A stretch of DNA of 64,000 nt, from positions 13,494,501-13,558,500 of the forward strand of contig CM038469.1 of NCBI GenBank assembly GCA_021464415.1. The letters are read 5' to 3'. This stretch comes from Lonicera japonica. Lineage: Eukaryota; Streptophyta; Magnoliopsida; Dipsacales; Caprifoliaceae. Position 1 is the first letter of the stretch, and the number at the start of each line of letters is the position of its first letter. Below are positions 32,713 to 43,768 of the stretch, piece by piece. The position numbers were made by a program, and so were the translations under genes. The notes beneath the pieces were generated by a model. The model was not told the DNA's origin and made no database searches. It saw only the letters and a list, made by a program, of their open reading frames with translations.

Positions 32713-35554
32713 AGGGTAAATTTCAAGTAAGATCTTAAGTTATAAATTGGGCATTTTGGGGGATCAAACATATATACGTGTTTTTTTGCAGTTACATTTT
32801 TTTATTTTTATAAAATTTTGTGAAGATGATCTATTAATTATGGAGAGGAGATCATCTCCACCAAGTTTCGTTAAAAAAATTCATCTATTTAACCCTCCCA
32901 AAATGTTCAATCTGTAACTTAAGTCAATCTTTACTTAAAATGTATCATATATATGTGTATATGAGACTCATTCTAATATTCTATAATGAGTAAATTCTCT
33001 CCACATATTTCATTAAAAATTTCAACCGGAAAGTGGGTTACCTAAAAAATTAATATATATGCACGTTTTTGGACGTTGAAGGTTTAGATTTTTGTTAACC
33101 TACTTCGTGTTTGATTTTTTCGACGAAATTTAGAGAGATGATCTCCTTATTATAGAGATCGATCATCTCCACCAAGTTTCATGAAAACATCTATCGGTTC
33201 ACTTCTCGAAGTAAACGGTTTTAAAGAGAATGGGACTGTAAATATATATTTATGATCATAATCTATCAGTTTCAAATCAAAGTCCATTATTTCATACCCA
33301 AGAGTTCCAACTCAAGTAGCTAGTACCGATCCCAACCTCTCATTTAGTAAGTTGCGAGTTTTATTCCCCTAACTCTCTGTAAAATTTGGATTATTTTCAA
33401 AAGATTCTTTTTAAAACATACATTATTTTTTCTATATGTATATACACGTATAAGTGTACAACCACAGCGACATGTGCAATAACATTATTGTTCAACCATC
33501 AGAATTCAAGGTGAAAGCCTTTTTCTTAAATATGAGTATGAGATACGTTTAACATGAATGTATATGTCTAAGGATGATAGGAGACATGAAACATAATAAC
33601 ATCTGTTACAAATAATAATAATAATAATAATAATAAACCCAACCAACCACAAACAAACAGACAACTGCCTTTAGAAAAATAAAACCCATCGCAATTATTA
33701 GTTAGGTCTTCTTTCAAGCCTAAATGCCTCTAGCGAACAAATAACAATAATTAAAAAAAAAACACGAGGATCATTACAACTGTTGAATTTTGCCCATTGG
33801 TGCATTTTGACACTATAGTGGATGAACCAGTTGGTAAAGTGATAAGAGAGGTATTATATGCTGAGCTAAGAACAAGGTAGAAAACATGGATGTAACATTT
33901 ATGATAAATACGCAATAAAACCAACGAATTTGATGGGTTTCGGGTGTTAGCATAGTGAAAAATATATGGGGTGTCACTATAATAAAAAATGGAGTGGGTT
34001 TTTCCACTCCACACCCAGGTTCGAACTACACAAACTCCATTTTTCTTTCAGTAGTCATTCCATGTATATTTATGTAACGCTTGTATATGCACGTGAGCTG
34101 TGAAGTGTAAGTTGAAGTGTGTATGTGTATATAATTTTGTGATAGTAATATGAAATATAAATGGTAAAAGTTTATAGGCATGCACATTTAGATTTATCGC
34201 ATTAACGCAATAGTAAAAAGTAAGTATAGATTTCATGACCTTCGAGGAGTCGTGGAGAACCATCACTCCCATGTCTTTTGAAACACCTTTCTCACTGTAA
34301 ATATTTGTGTGTTACTAGATGTAGACACAAAGTTTAAGTACGTCTTATTTTTACTAATGCATAAATTTTAAGAATGTAAATTATTATGGTAAACTGAAAA
34401 ATTGAACCAATGCAGTCTTATTTGATTAGATTGGTAAATTTCAAATAATGTCTTAATTTAAAGAATTTAATTTACAAATAAAGCATTTTGGGGGGTCAAG
34501 CATACTAGGTTTTTTCACAGTTGCATTTTTTTATAAAATTTGGTGAAAATGATAAGTTTCGTCAAAAAACTCACCCCTTTGACACTCTCAAAATGTTTAA
34601 TCCGTGTCTTAAGTCAATCTTTACTTAAAATGTACCGTACCCTGTATATATGTATATGATACCCTTTTTCTTAAGAACCAATCCATTAAAAGGGGATAAA
34701 CAGATAATTTTTTTCATGCAACTTGGTAGAGACGATCTCTATAATGAGTAAATCATCTCCACCAAATTTCGTCAAAAAAATCAATCGGGAAGTAAGTTAA
34801 CTAAAAAATTAATATATATACAGAAAATTTCAAGTAAGGATCGGTCCGTACCAAAAACGCTCTGTGTATATATATATATATGTACGTGTTTTTGGAAATT
34901 GAAGTTTTAGATGTTTAGTTAACCTACTTCTCATTTGATATTTTTGATGAAATTTGGTGGAGATTATTTACTCATTTTAAAGATCATCTCTACCAAGTTT
35001 CGTGAAAAAATTCATCTGTTCACCTTTCGAAATGGATGATTCTTAAATTAATTAACTTAAAGACAGTTCTTAAGAGAATGAGACTGTATATGCATATATA
35101 CGATCATAATATATCCGTTTCAGATTAAAAGTTCATTATTTCATACCCAAGAGATTAAGCTCAAGTAGCACTGGTCCCAATCTCTCATTTAAAAAGTTGC
35201 GAGTTTCATTCTCCTAACTTTCTAAAAATTTGTAATATTTCCAAAAGATTCTTTTTAAAATGTATAATTTCTTTTTTCTGTATGCATATATACGTACAAT
35301 CACAGTGGAATGTGCAATAACATTATTGTTCAACCATCATGATTCATAGTGAAATCCCTTTATCTAAAATACGAGTATGAGATACGTTTAACATGTGTGT
35401 ATATGTGTAAGGATACTACCTAGGAGACATGAAACAAAATAACATTTGTTAACAAAATATATATATATATATGTGTAATAACTACCTTTAGAAAAATAAA
35501 ACCCTACCTAATTATTAGTTCGGTCTTCTTTCAAGACTAAATGCCTCTAGCAAA

Positions 35555-35594
<40 letters not shown>

Positions 35595-36140
35595 CAACGA
35601 GGATGAATACAACTGTTGAATTTTTTGCCCATTGGTGCACTTTGACACTAGTGGATGAACCAGTTGGTCAAGTGATAAAGAGAGGTGTTATATGCTGAGC
35701 TAAGAAAAAGGCAGAAAACATCGATGCAACATTTATTATAAATAAGCAATAAATTAAAACAAACGAGTTTGATAAGAGCAAGTGATGTACGTTGTATAAG
35801 TTGAAGTGTGTATTTCTAACATCAACTTTGTACTTTTATGGTAATACGAAATATAAATGGTAAAGTTTGTAGACATGCAAATTTAGATTTATGGCGTCAA
35901 TGCAATAGTGAAAAGTAAGTATAAATTTTACGACCTTCGAGGAGTTACGGAGAACCATTACTCATATGGCTTTTGAAACACTTTACTCACCGTAAACATT
36001 TTTGTATTACTAGACACGTGCACAATGCGTATTCACATCTTATTTTTATTCACGTATAGATTTTAAGATTGTAAGCATGTAGTTATAGTAAAGTAAAAAA
36101 TCGAACCAATTCAGTCTTATTAGATTGGATTGGTTTGGTT
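32713..36140. repeat. Tandem duplication of ~1.7 kb (copies A and B)
   Basis: Copy A (about 32713-34430) and copy B (about 34432-36140) align in the same order. Examples: GCATTTTGGGGG..TCAA at 32751 and 34483; TTAAGTCAATCTTTACTTAA at 32920 and 34610; TCATTATTTCATACCCAAGA at about 33283 and 35131; CAATAACATTATTGTTCAAC at about 33476 and 35315; and an AAT microsatellite at 33610-33637 and 35557-35590. Divergence is substantial, so the duplication is old. Copy A has an extra piece at about 33935-34075. Copy B has an extra GGATCGGTCCGTACC piece near 34838. Each copy contains two of the dispersed GATGATCT palindromes. Confidence 0.8.
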
Positions 36141-38674
36141 TATAAAATTATTTGAATTGATTATTTCAAAACTGGTTGGATTAGATTGGTTATGTGTTTA
36201 ACTTTTGGATTAATTGAGCCAATTCGAAACCAATAATGTATACATCATACACCATCAATATATTATAGTCAAGATCAAATTTAAAATGGTTTCATTCCCT
36301 AAGTTCACTAAGTTTATAATAGACAATTAGCATAAAAAGTTTAGCTTGGTCTACAACATAAATATATCATGTGTTGACTTGTTGATAATATGTACTACTC
36401 TTTTAATTCTTTGTAACATTATAATTATTTTAATTCAATTTTATTTATAATTGACGAACCAATCCTTTTGTGTTTATTTATGATTGAAACTGATTAGATT
36501 GGTTTTGTGTTGGTTTAATTAGTAAGTCGATTTGTGCACCCCTAATAGACTTAATATAGAATGGGAAGAATAAAACATAAAAGTATTGTTGGTTTAATGA
36601 TAACATGTATTCACTTTTAACTTAAAGCTCACATGTTCGAATCTGAATCTAGTAATATGAAATTTACCAAAATTTGGTGCATAACTAGATATAGTGACAC
36701 ACGTGTATTATATATATAACTTTGGGGTGGGGAGACGCATCGAAAAAATTTCACTTCTAATTACCCCTACAAATTTGAACTAAGCTTAGCCCATCCTTAC
36801 TTTAGAGCCCAACATTTATTACAGTTATATTAAAAAGAAAATATTAATTTTACTATTAAATTTTATCTGGCCGCAGATCACATATACAAAAAAATATCAC
36901 ACACAATTGAATCCTGGCCATAGGAAAGAATCACACAAGTTTGTCTGGCTTATGTTACAATCCCTTTCCCATAGTTAATTTGGAAGCACTTGCAATACAT
37001 AATAGTATCTAAATTGCATTATTATAAGAAAAATAAAAAGATCAACGGTTAAAAGTTTATCTCAAAGGCCTAATCAAACATGGCTGGCTAGGGACCACCA
37101 CCATTTGGGGGTGGGGGTGGGGTTCGACTTTACCAAGTCCGTGGGAGCCAACTTGACCCACATGACTGACTAGTACCACTGAGCGGCTCAATTATTTTAT
37201 TCTATTTAATTGGGGAGTTTGAAATTTAATTGAACCGTCGGTTCTCACATGGGGGCCATTTGCAATTTATGGCCGCAGAATTTTCAGGTTGGCTTTTCGT
37301 GGTTCTGTTCTGCGCATCTATTTTGTAGGCCTTTGTGATGGGTTCGGGGGGGGGGTGTTAAGCTAAATTGTGAGATTGACAATTGCGCATAGAGTCTAGA
37401 GATTAGATTTCCTTTCTCTTTCTCAAAAGCTGATTTTTTTTTTTTTTATGTCAAAATGGAGGGAGGCATTCTGATATTTTTCCTCGTGTTCTGCATGTTC
37501 ATTGTTAGGTACCACCAATATTTTCGCAGTCAAAATTAAATACAATATTCTATTTGTATTAAATGATAAGATTTTCTTTGTCAAAAGTAAATATTATTTA
37601 AGAGATGTTAATCTTTATTGAAGATATCGATTGTATTACGTTATTTTACAGCCTAATCTTACAATTTAAATTTCTAATTTTTAAAATTTAATTACTTAAA
37701 TAATAAGTTAACGAGTTTGTATCTTGATTGATATCATTTTTATCCTCATAACAAAAAGATCATGGGTGCAATTCATATGAATAGAAGCGAAAGTATGATA
37801 TAATTTTGCAGGGATCCACACATATATTTGATTTTAATTTTTTTCGAACATGATATATGTGGTGATTTTTGTTCACTACTTACTCTTGTTATTACTTATG
37901 TTGCTTTTGAAATGTGATAAAAGTATAGTACAATTTATGAGATAAAAAAATTTGGACATAATAAGTTTATTTGAATGTAGTATCTTAATTTTACCCCCAT
38001 TTGTTATTTGTTAATATTTCTTTGACTTAATCAAAGTAATATAAGATTTGATAAAATATTAAATTCTTTTTATTTGATCAATTAAGGGTTTTGAGGGAAC
38101 CACTCTATAAAATTAAATTAAATGAGGATAAATATGCTATATATAAAAGTGAGTTGCAAAATCTTTGAGAAGGCCATGGCCCCCTCCAATAATAGACTAG
38201 TTTGGGCATGCACATGGATGTAATTGAACTTTCGATATATATATATATATAGTAAGTAGCAACATCAGAGCGTGTTCATGTAGAAATAGAATTTTGCTTG
38301 TATAAAATTAATTGATAAAATATAAATAGTTGAAGAAAATAACAAAGAAAGTTTTACTCCATCTCAAGTGAGACTCGAACCCGGATGAACAAGTCATTAC
38401 CAGTAAACTAATTTGCTCACTCTAATTAAATTTACTTAAAAATATAATTCATGACATTTTTAATTACAAAAATTGAAATTAAATTGTCAACTTGAATGGA
38501 GCAAAGTAGAAGATAAGAAAAATCTGCAAGTGAATCGCGTAGACAATTACGATTGGATTACTTGAAAACGTAACCCATGACAATTTGCTGATTTACCACT
38601 AAGGAAAAAATATGGCCAAAATTAAAATACTTAAAATATTAACTAAATTAACACACAACAGAACATCGTAACAC
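36141..38674. other. Intergenic region upstream of kinase gene
   Basis: No supported gene. The end of a hAT-like MITE, GATTTGTGCACCCCTAATAG, lies at about 36528-36550; its other end may have been captured in the tandem duplication. G-rich runs lie at about 37104-37125 and 37345-37355. At about 38345-38430 the minus strand has a tRNA-like B box (GGGTTCGAGTCTC) and an A-box-like stretch, which suggests the head of a tRNA-derived SINE relic. Confidence 0.4.
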
Positions 38675-39036
38675 ATCAACCACGTTTCCGTGCACGTGCG
38701 TCTTCACCTTCTTTCACACTTAATTTCCGAGAAATATCCTCAACTATCACGTGCTCTTTGTTTGTATATATTACCAAAACGAACTCGTGCATCATTTTTT
38801 ATTTATTTACTTTTTTTTTTAAAAATAAACCAAACCAAAGATTTCCCATATATAAATATCATTCCCCAATAGAAATTTAATCGAGGCTCCACAATTCACT
38901 GAATTCCACAATTCACTGAATTCTCCCTCTCTCTCACAAATATAAATACAATTCCCACCGGAGGGTCTTTGCAACTTCTATTACTATTTCTTCTCTATCA
39001 TCTTGCTCTGTTTTCGTACTTCAATAAAAATCATCT
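38675..39036 (+). promoter_or_regulatory. Kinase gene promoter with ABRE/G-box motifs
   Basis: Two CACGTG G-boxes (38693-38698 and 38748-38753) and one ACGT core (CCACGTTT, about 38680) lie 280-360 bp before the start codon. A TATAAATA box at 38941-38948 sits 89 bp before the ATG at 39037. CACGTG with flanking bases is the core of ABA-responsive elements bound by AREB/ABF bZIPs. A 17-bp direct repeat (CCACAATTCACTGAATT, twice) lies just before the TATA box at about 38889-38923. ABA control is inference from the motifs and the family. Confidence 0.65.
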
Positions 39037-40082
39037 ATGGAGTGGGTACGTGGAGAGCCAATTGGCCATGGAAGCTTTGCGTCAGTCAGTTTAGCAATAC
39101 CCAGAAGCCAGAATTCCCAATTACTTCCATTAATGGCCGTTAAGTCTTGCTCTGCTTCACACTCTGTTTCTCTCATGAAGGAAAAATCGATATTAGATGA
39201 GTTCAGTGATTGCCCTCAAATTATTACATGTTTTGGTCACAATTTCAGTTTCGAAAACGGCGAAAAATTGTATAATGTATTGTTGGAGTACGCCTCCGGT
39301 GGCAATTTAGCTGATAAAATCAAGAACTCCGGCGACCGGAAGTCACCGGAAAGTGACGTCCGGCGACACACAAAATCAATTCTTAAGGGACTGAACAGTG
39401 TTCATAAGAGTGGGTATGTTCACTGTGATATTAAGCTTCAAAATATTTTGTTATCGAATGAGGTAGCGAAGATAGCGGATTTTGGTTTGGCTAAGAAAGC
39501 CGGAGTTAAGGAGAATGGTTACGAATTGAGAGGTACGCCTTTGTATTTGTCGCCGGAGATTGTGACCGCCGGCGAGCAGGAGGCGCCGGCCGACATTTGG
39601 GCACTTGGGTGTGTGGTGTCAGAGATGGTGACCGGATCGCCAGCGTGGACGTGCCGGCGCGAGTCGGACATCAGCGGGTTGTTGATGAGGATTGGGTTGG
39701 GAAATGAAATCCCGGAGATTCCCGGAAATTATCTGATGAAGGAAAAGATTTCCTCGGAAAGTGTTTTCTAAAGGACCCACGAGAAAGATGGACGGCTGAG
39801 ATGCTTCTAAATCATCCATTCCTTGATGATCACCATAATCTTACGACGGACGACGCACACAAAAACATTTCCACCTCTCCGAAAAGTGCTTTCGAGTTTC
39901 CTAATTCGCCGTCGGTACAATGGTCAATTACATCTTTACCCTTGGGAGAATATTCGCCGCAATTTGCATTGAATTCATTTTGTGGGTCACCCTCAAGTTC
40001 GCCGACGGAGAGGCTGCGGCGGCTTGGGAATGACAGGATACCTGATTGGTCTGTTGCTGATGACTGGGTCACCATCAGGTGA
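39037..40082 (+). CDS. MAPKKK17/18-like protein kinase (one-base frameshift)
   Basis: Intronless, as in the MAPKKK17/18/19 subgroup of MEKK-like plant kinases, which act in abscisic-acid signalling. Visible motifs are GHGSFASV (residues 10-17), the ATP-binding lysine MAVK36, GGNLADKI, the catalytic loop HCDIKLQN (129-136; C in place of R before D131, usual for this subgroup), DFG (148-150), GTPLYLSPE (166-174) and DIWALGCVVSEM. After EIPEIPGN the frame is lost: one T appears to be missing near 39730 (AATTATCT where AATTTATCT is expected), giving a stop at 39769-39771. In the next frame LSDEGKDFLGKCFLKDPRER continues kinase subdomain XI, then NHPF and a Ser/Pro-rich tail ending WVTIR at 40082. 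The restored length, about 348 residues, fits the family. Either a recent null allele or an assembly error. Confidence 0.9.
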
Positions 40083-41029
40083 TGCAATAGTCAATCAGAT
40101 TCATAGAATGAGGATTCAGAGGATATTTTTTTGGAACACTGAATTATGTTCTTATTCTATTTTTAGTTGTAGGATTTTGTTGATAATAATTAGTTTTGTT
40201 GTGAATATTAGGCAGGTGGAGTGTACATAGATAGGATTTGGTTAGTTGTTGAACTTCCATTCATTGAACAATTTGCAGAGTGTGCAGTTATATTTTTTTT
40301 TAGTGTGTGAAATGGAATAAAAGAATCAAATTTGGCATAAATTTTTATGGGGAAAGTGGAAGTTGCAGGAGTAGTTTGGATGCGTTAGGCAATCTCAGAT
40401 ATTTCACCGGCCGCTATCGGACATAATTTGTGGCATACAATAAACATATTTTATGCTTTGCAAGTTGTAGCCTCTAAAAAATATTTGTATGGTGCTGATT
40501 TTAGTTTTCTTTGTGGTAAGGTGTTTGAATTACTTTTTGAACACATCAATTGATTTTTATTTGTGAAACAATGGTCAATTTGAACCGTCAAAACTTAACT
40601 TCAAAAACTCCCAGTTGAACCAGAAATTAAATATGATGCATTACCACTAAACTACTCTTAAACGACTTGTTTTTTATTTTTATTCTTGTCTTCTTCATAA
40701 AGCATAGTGTGTTTGGTACTCGGAAGTTTAAACACTTTTTCATCGTCAATTCATCGTTAATTCAAGTCTCAAAAAAAGTGTTGTAATCTCTTCTTTTTAG
40801 AGTAAGAGTTCTATTTTTTTTATTACTTTTTAATAAATATTAATTTCAAATTATAACTAACATAATCAATAGTCAAGAATTAAATTTTTTTTTGTTATTG
40901 TGTAAATTGATACAAAAATGAAACGAGAGTCTTAATTTGGAAAAAGAAGAAGAAGAAGAAAAGATTAAGGTTCAATATATAACAATTAATGGAGGCCTAG
41001 TTTGGAAAAGGGGAACACGATTTAAACTT

Positions 41030-41312
41030 TAAGGTTCCATTTGATAATAACATAAAAAATAATAAGAAAATCACTTGATTTGTGTAAAAAAATTAAAAGA
41101 TTAACTGAGGCATGTGATAAGTTACGCTTTATTTTATGTTTATTTTTACCGGTAGATATCTTCCATCTTTCATTATTTTTTATAATTTTTTTTTGCTTCA
41201 ACTATTAAAAAAAATTCATAGAAAAAGTTATAAATTAAGAAAATATAATTTATATCTTAACTTTTCACAAAAATAATAAATTTTTTTTTTATATTATTAT
41301 CAAACGAATCAT
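41030..41312. mobile_element. Candidate MITE
   Basis: AAGGTTCCATTTGATAATAA at the left and, reverse-complemented, ATGATTCGTTTGATAATAAT at the right are imperfect terminal inverted repeats about 280 bp apart, around AT-rich sequence. No target duplication was resolved. Confidence 0.4.
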
Positions 41313-42142
41313 GAAATATTTTATTTTGAAAGCGAGTATTTTAAACACTCGATCCGCTGAAAGCGTTTTAGACCAACGACAACTGAACAAAACGGAAAAT
41401 GTGAGTGGATGAATAGTGAAGAATAAAGTAATGCGTACGCGAAGTGTTTGTTTTGGAAGAACTGAAAACACGAGCTTTATTAATTTAATTGGAAAGGGCA
41501 ACAAAAATAAAAAGGAAAGTGTGATTTTGTATTTGCTTACGAAAGCGTAAAAGGAAGATGGTGTCATTTCCTTGTTTAATTTATGGGGCTGTCACAGTCG
41601 ATATTATTTAAAGAACTTGACATTTGAAGGCCCAAATACGATGTACGAGAGACGAAGAAATTTGACAGAGAAAATGAATCAAAACTTCACATTTAATTGA
41701 ATATTAATTACAATAGAGTGATTCAATGATTAAATATTTTAGATTTAAAAAATTGGGTTCGACTAAATTTTTTTCAAATTGAATACGGACAGATGTAAAA
41801 TATTTGGTAGCAAACAGTTGATATCTTCTACGAAGGAGATTAGTAAAGATGCATGAAAGTTGATTCAGAAACTAAAAAAAAAAAATTAAATATTACTCGC
41901 TTTCAACTATTATTATAACAATTCAATAGAGTCAATTTGTTGATCAACAAAATTAATTATCTATAATACCATATATATTTTACTTAGGTGGTTATACCAT
42001 ATATATATTTTACAAGTTTCCTTTTTCGTATTCAATTCCAAAACCTTTTTTTAGTATAAAACACCATTTACAAGCTAACTCAACAAAGTGAATCACAAAC
42101 TTGTTTCATACTCATGAATTTAACTGGAACTCATGACACTAA

Positions 42143-42341
42143 GGTCTCGTTTGGTTCATAGAAGATAATTCATTTTTCTTATCTTTCTCATAGGGATGGG
42201 AAATTAAAATTTATGTCAAGTTTCTTTTATTGTGTTAGGTAGTATGGAAAGTATCTAGGTGGGGTATTGTTATCCAATTTTTTTTTGTAATAAATGATGG
42301 GAAATAATAAGAGAAAATCAATTTGCGAACCAAACGAGGCC
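42143..42341. mobile_element. Tourist-like (PIF/Harbinger) MITE, copy 2
   Basis: A TAA target duplication lies at 42140-42142 and 42342-42344. Terminal inverted repeats are GGTCTCGTTTGGTTCAT and, reverse-complemented, GGCCTCGTTTGGTTCGC. At 199 bp it is a shorter relative of 27824-28291. Confidence 0.85.
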
Positions 42342-43500
42342 TAAAGACAGATCTAGGATTCGTGAAGAGTGAATTGTGTAAAATAGATACGTCAAAGTTT
42401 AATTGAACGAATTAACTATTGATCATTTTATCATCGCAAATATTAAAATAAAAATAATTATTAATCACAAATTTAACTTCAATTAATATCTAAAAGTAAT
42501 CACAAATATATAAAAATAGAATGGGATAGAGGATTAGAAAAAACAAATGATAAAAGAAAGAGAAACCAAGAAGGAGAGAAAGGGAGGTTTGGAAAAAATA
42601 ATAATGTTACTTGTGAGAATACAAACACACACCCTTTCACTTAATATAAACATTATTTACAACTTGAACTATTATACAATTTTAGCCTTTTTGTGAGTAA
42701 TTAATTAGTATTATGTATTTGGGCTAAATTGATATCAGTATTCTAATTAATATTTTTTATTTGGGGTGGGTTACAGCCTACCTTGGCCTCATTTTTTGCC
42801 CATACGTGACACGCTGATTACAAACGACTCTAGATACATTTATATATGTTTATGCAATTTTATATACTTTTGCACGCATAATTGTTATTTGTGATGGCTA
42901 TTTAAAGATTTGGCTCATCTTTATTATTTTTCGATTCAATTTTGTTTAATGGAATCTAGCTTAAGTACTAAAAGGATGAATCATTTTATGAAAGACGATG
43001 GAGACGATCTATATGATAAGTAGATCATCTTTACAAAATTCTATTAAAATGTTCAATTTAAAAGCGATTGAGATGATTATATAAAATTTTAATGGTAAAA
43101 AATGAACATATGTATCAAATTTTTGTAACACCTACTTCTGCTTGAATTGTTTTGATGACTTTTTTTGAAAATTATAATCTTATTATAAAAATCGCATAAT
43201 AAGTAATGGAGAATAGATAAATTCAATATTTAGAATACCATCCCTACTAAAAAGGGTCTAGTAACCCATTAACATTCTCCCTATTCTGTAACGGTGATGT
43301 TTTATACTTGATCCACATAAACGTAATTATCGAACTTTTTTTGTGACTGTATATACGTTCTTATTGTGATAATCTTAAATCTATAGTTTATAAGAAAAAA
43401 ATATATTATGAAATTATTGTTTATATCAAAAAGATAACATCCCTACTTTCTCTCTCATGTTTTGTTAAAATGAAAAGAAAGGAAAAATATCTTCCAACCT

Positions 43501-43768
43501 CTTTATGCTTGTCTTGAATGGACCGGCCCAAATATTAATAGCTGACCCGGCCCAAATACTAAAACATGGCCGAGCCCAAGTGTTTGAACTGCCACCAAAT
43601 AAATAGGGCTTCACCGGTCAATCTCTCATTTGGCGCGAAAATCAAAGAGACTTGCCGCCATTTATACATCCAAAGCAATTTCACCTCACTCCCACTCAGA
43701 CACTCAGATTCAGATTCAGACTCAGGGAGAGAGAGTTTGCGAGAGAATTGTAGGAAGCTTTAGAGGTA
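43501..43768 (+). promoter_or_regulatory. DNA polymerase alpha promoter: E2F and site II motifs
   Basis: TTTGGCGCGAAA (43629-43640) is a consensus E2F site 129 bp upstream of the start codon. Two GGCCCA site II-type motifs (43525-43530 and 43549-43554) lie further upstream. E2F and site II (TCP-bound) elements together are typical of plant genes switched on at G1/S, such as PCNA and replicative polymerases, which fits the gene that follows. A GATTCAGA repeat lies in the leader at about 43706-43722. Confidence 0.75.

Larger units (their letters stand above)
40083..43500. other. Intergenic region between kinase and DNA polymerase alpha
   Basis: The kinase 3' UTR (to about 40300-40350) is followed by AT-rich DNA without a supported gene. 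It contains a candidate MITE (41030-41312), a Tourist-like MITE (42143-42341) and a copy of the dispersed palindrome (GGAGACGATCTA ... TAGATCATCTTTAC, about 43000-43040). Confidence 0.5.
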
